A stretch of 64,000 bases of DNA from Mycolicibacter acidiphilus. GTDB taxonomy: Bacteria; Actinomycetota; Actinomycetes; Mycobacteriales; Mycobacteriaceae. The stretch is from NCBI RefSeq assembly GCF_018455725.1, contig NZ_JAHCLR010000020.1, forward strand, positions 1 to 64,000, read 5' to 3'. Below are positions 63,319 through 64,000 of the stretch, one piece after another. The translations under genes were made by a program, and so were the position numbers. The notes under the pieces were generated by a model. It ran no database searches. It saw nothing but the letters and a program-made list of their open reading frames with translations, and was not told where the DNA came from. The first letter of the stretch is position 1; every line of letters begins with the position of its first letter.

Positions 63319-64000
63319 TTATTTCTTCCCAGGGAAGTTCAGCTTGGACAGGTCGAAGTCGGCCAGCCCCGGCGGCAGTTCGTTGAGCCCCTCCGGCATC
63401 TGCGACAGGTCGGGGAAGCCGGCGGGCATACCCGGCATCCCACCGAACGGGTTGCGCACCTTCGGCGGGGTCGGGCCACGTTTCTTGCCGCCCTTCTTGC
63501 CCTTGGCTTTGGCGGCCTTGCGGGTGGCGCTCTTGCGGCCCAGCCCGGGCAGGCCCATGCCGCCCATCATCGACGACATCATCTTGCGGGCCTCAAAGAA
63601 CCGGTCCACCAACTGGTTCACCTCGGACACCTCAACCCCGGAACCGTTGGCGATCCGCAGCCGCCGGGAGGCGTTGATGATCTTCGGGTCGGCCCGTTCG
63701 CCCGGGGTCATGCCGCGGATGATCGCCTGCAGCCGGTCCAGGTGGGAGTCGTCGACAGCGGCCAGCGCGTCCTTCATCTGACCCGCGCCGGGCAGCATGC
63801 CCAACAGGTTGCCGATCGGCCCCATCTTGCGGATCATCAGCATCTGCTCGAGGAAGTCCTCGAGGGTGAGCTCCCCGGTGCCGATCTTCATCGCGGTGGC
63901 CTCGGCCTGCTGCGCGTCGAAGACCTGCTCGGCCTGCTCAATCAGGCTCAGCACGTCACCCATGCCCAGGATGCGGCTGGCCATCCGGTCCGGGTGGAAG
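63319..64000 (-). CDS. ffh: signal recognition particle protein Ffh, C-terminal part (5' end outside window)
   Basis: Ffh binds signal peptides and 4.5S RNA and targets membrane proteins. Only the C-terminal ~226 residues are in the window. They hold the end of the G domain (RMASRILGMGDVLSLIEQAEQ) and the Met-rich M domain: MLMIRKMGPIGNLLGMLPG, IIRGMTPGERADPKIINASRRLRIANGSG, and the signal-binding MMSSMMGGMGLPGLG, then a basic Lys/Gly tail. The start codon lies to the right of the window. Confidence 0.96.
   Translation of the reverse strand, partial: FHPDRMASRILGMGDVLSLIEQAEQVFDAQQAEATAMKIGTGELTLEDFLEQMLMIRKMGPIGNLLGMLPGAGQMKDALAAVDDSHLDRLQAIIRGMTPGERADPKIINASRRLRIANGSGVEVSEVNQLVDRFFEARKMMSSMMGGMGLPGLGRKSATRKAAKAKGKKGGKKRGPTPPKVRNPFGGMPGMPAGFPDLSQMPEGLNELPPGLADFDLSKLNFPGKK

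Overview
The window is a GC-rich stretch of a chromosome from a Mycobacterium-like actinomycete. Its gene order follows the M. tuberculosis segment from infB (Rv2839c) to ffh (Rv2916c), as I recall that map. PPE proteins, mycothione reductase, EfpA, FAAL and EspC-like proteins make a mycobacterium the only sensible host. The extra genes and missing segments suggest a non-tuberculous species. Locus equivalences to M. tuberculosis are from memory and were not searched.

Layout. (1) 1-8.6 kb: infB (5' part), ylxR, nusA and rimP on the minus strand; a divergent lipoprotein/DUF4439 pair; proS; two tandem EfpA-type efflux pumps. (2) 8.6-12.8 kb: siroheme synthase cysG directly beside mqo, then divergent mtr. 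(3) 12.8-21 kb: a five-gene operon resembling gamma-glutamylation catabolism (GlnA4, PuuD-like hydrolase, AldC, SDR, DsrE-like protein), a solitary FAAL ligase, a small alpha/beta-hydrolase-like protein and mapB. (4) 21-29 kb: a Thr-rich exported protein, a DUF1707 protein, a penicillin-binding lipoprotein, a GNAT protein, ispG, rip1 and dxr. (5) 29-37 kb: small exported and membrane proteins, rlmN, cdsA, frr, pyrH, amiC, tsf, rpsB and a divergent M23-like protein. (6) 37.6-48.8 kb: small membrane proteins, a Uma2 nuclease-like protein, xerC, a lactate monooxygenase/ViuB pair, a NarK transporter with a cytochrome b-molybdopterin fusion enzyme, dprA, a ComM-like ATPase and yraN. (7) 49-62.2 kb: two tandem PPE genes, a GyrA-helix/GNAT fusion, DUF2469, rnhB, lepB, rplS, lppW, trmD-rimM-khpA-rpsP, a SnoaL-like protein, dacB2, and a four-gene cassette of an EspC-like protein, an alpha/beta hydrolase with a WXG-like N-terminus and two near-identical lipoproteins. 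(8) 62.2-64 kb: an amidohydrolase and the 3' part of ffh.

How the genes fit together. Most of the window is translation (infB-nusA-rimP, proS, tsf-rpsB, frr, rplS, rpsP-trmD), envelope and isoprenoid biogenesis (dxr, ispG, cdsA, PBP, dacB2, lepB, rip1) and DNA processing (xerC, dprA, comM, rnhB). Many genes overlap by ATGA or GTGA, so they are probably translationally coupled. At least a dozen genes have a TAnnnT-type -10 element 6-9 nt before the start codon, the arrangement of mycobacterial leaderless transcripts.

The most unusual parts are the EspC/hydrolase/lipoprotein cassette at 59.0-62.2 kb, which looks like a type VII secretion effector-immunity unit; the NarK plus cytochrome b-SUOX fusion operon at 42.4-45.6 kb; the GyrA-like/GNAT fusion; and several small repeats, including a 56-bp element found in two places. 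I see no tRNA, rRNA, CRISPR array or insertion sequence.
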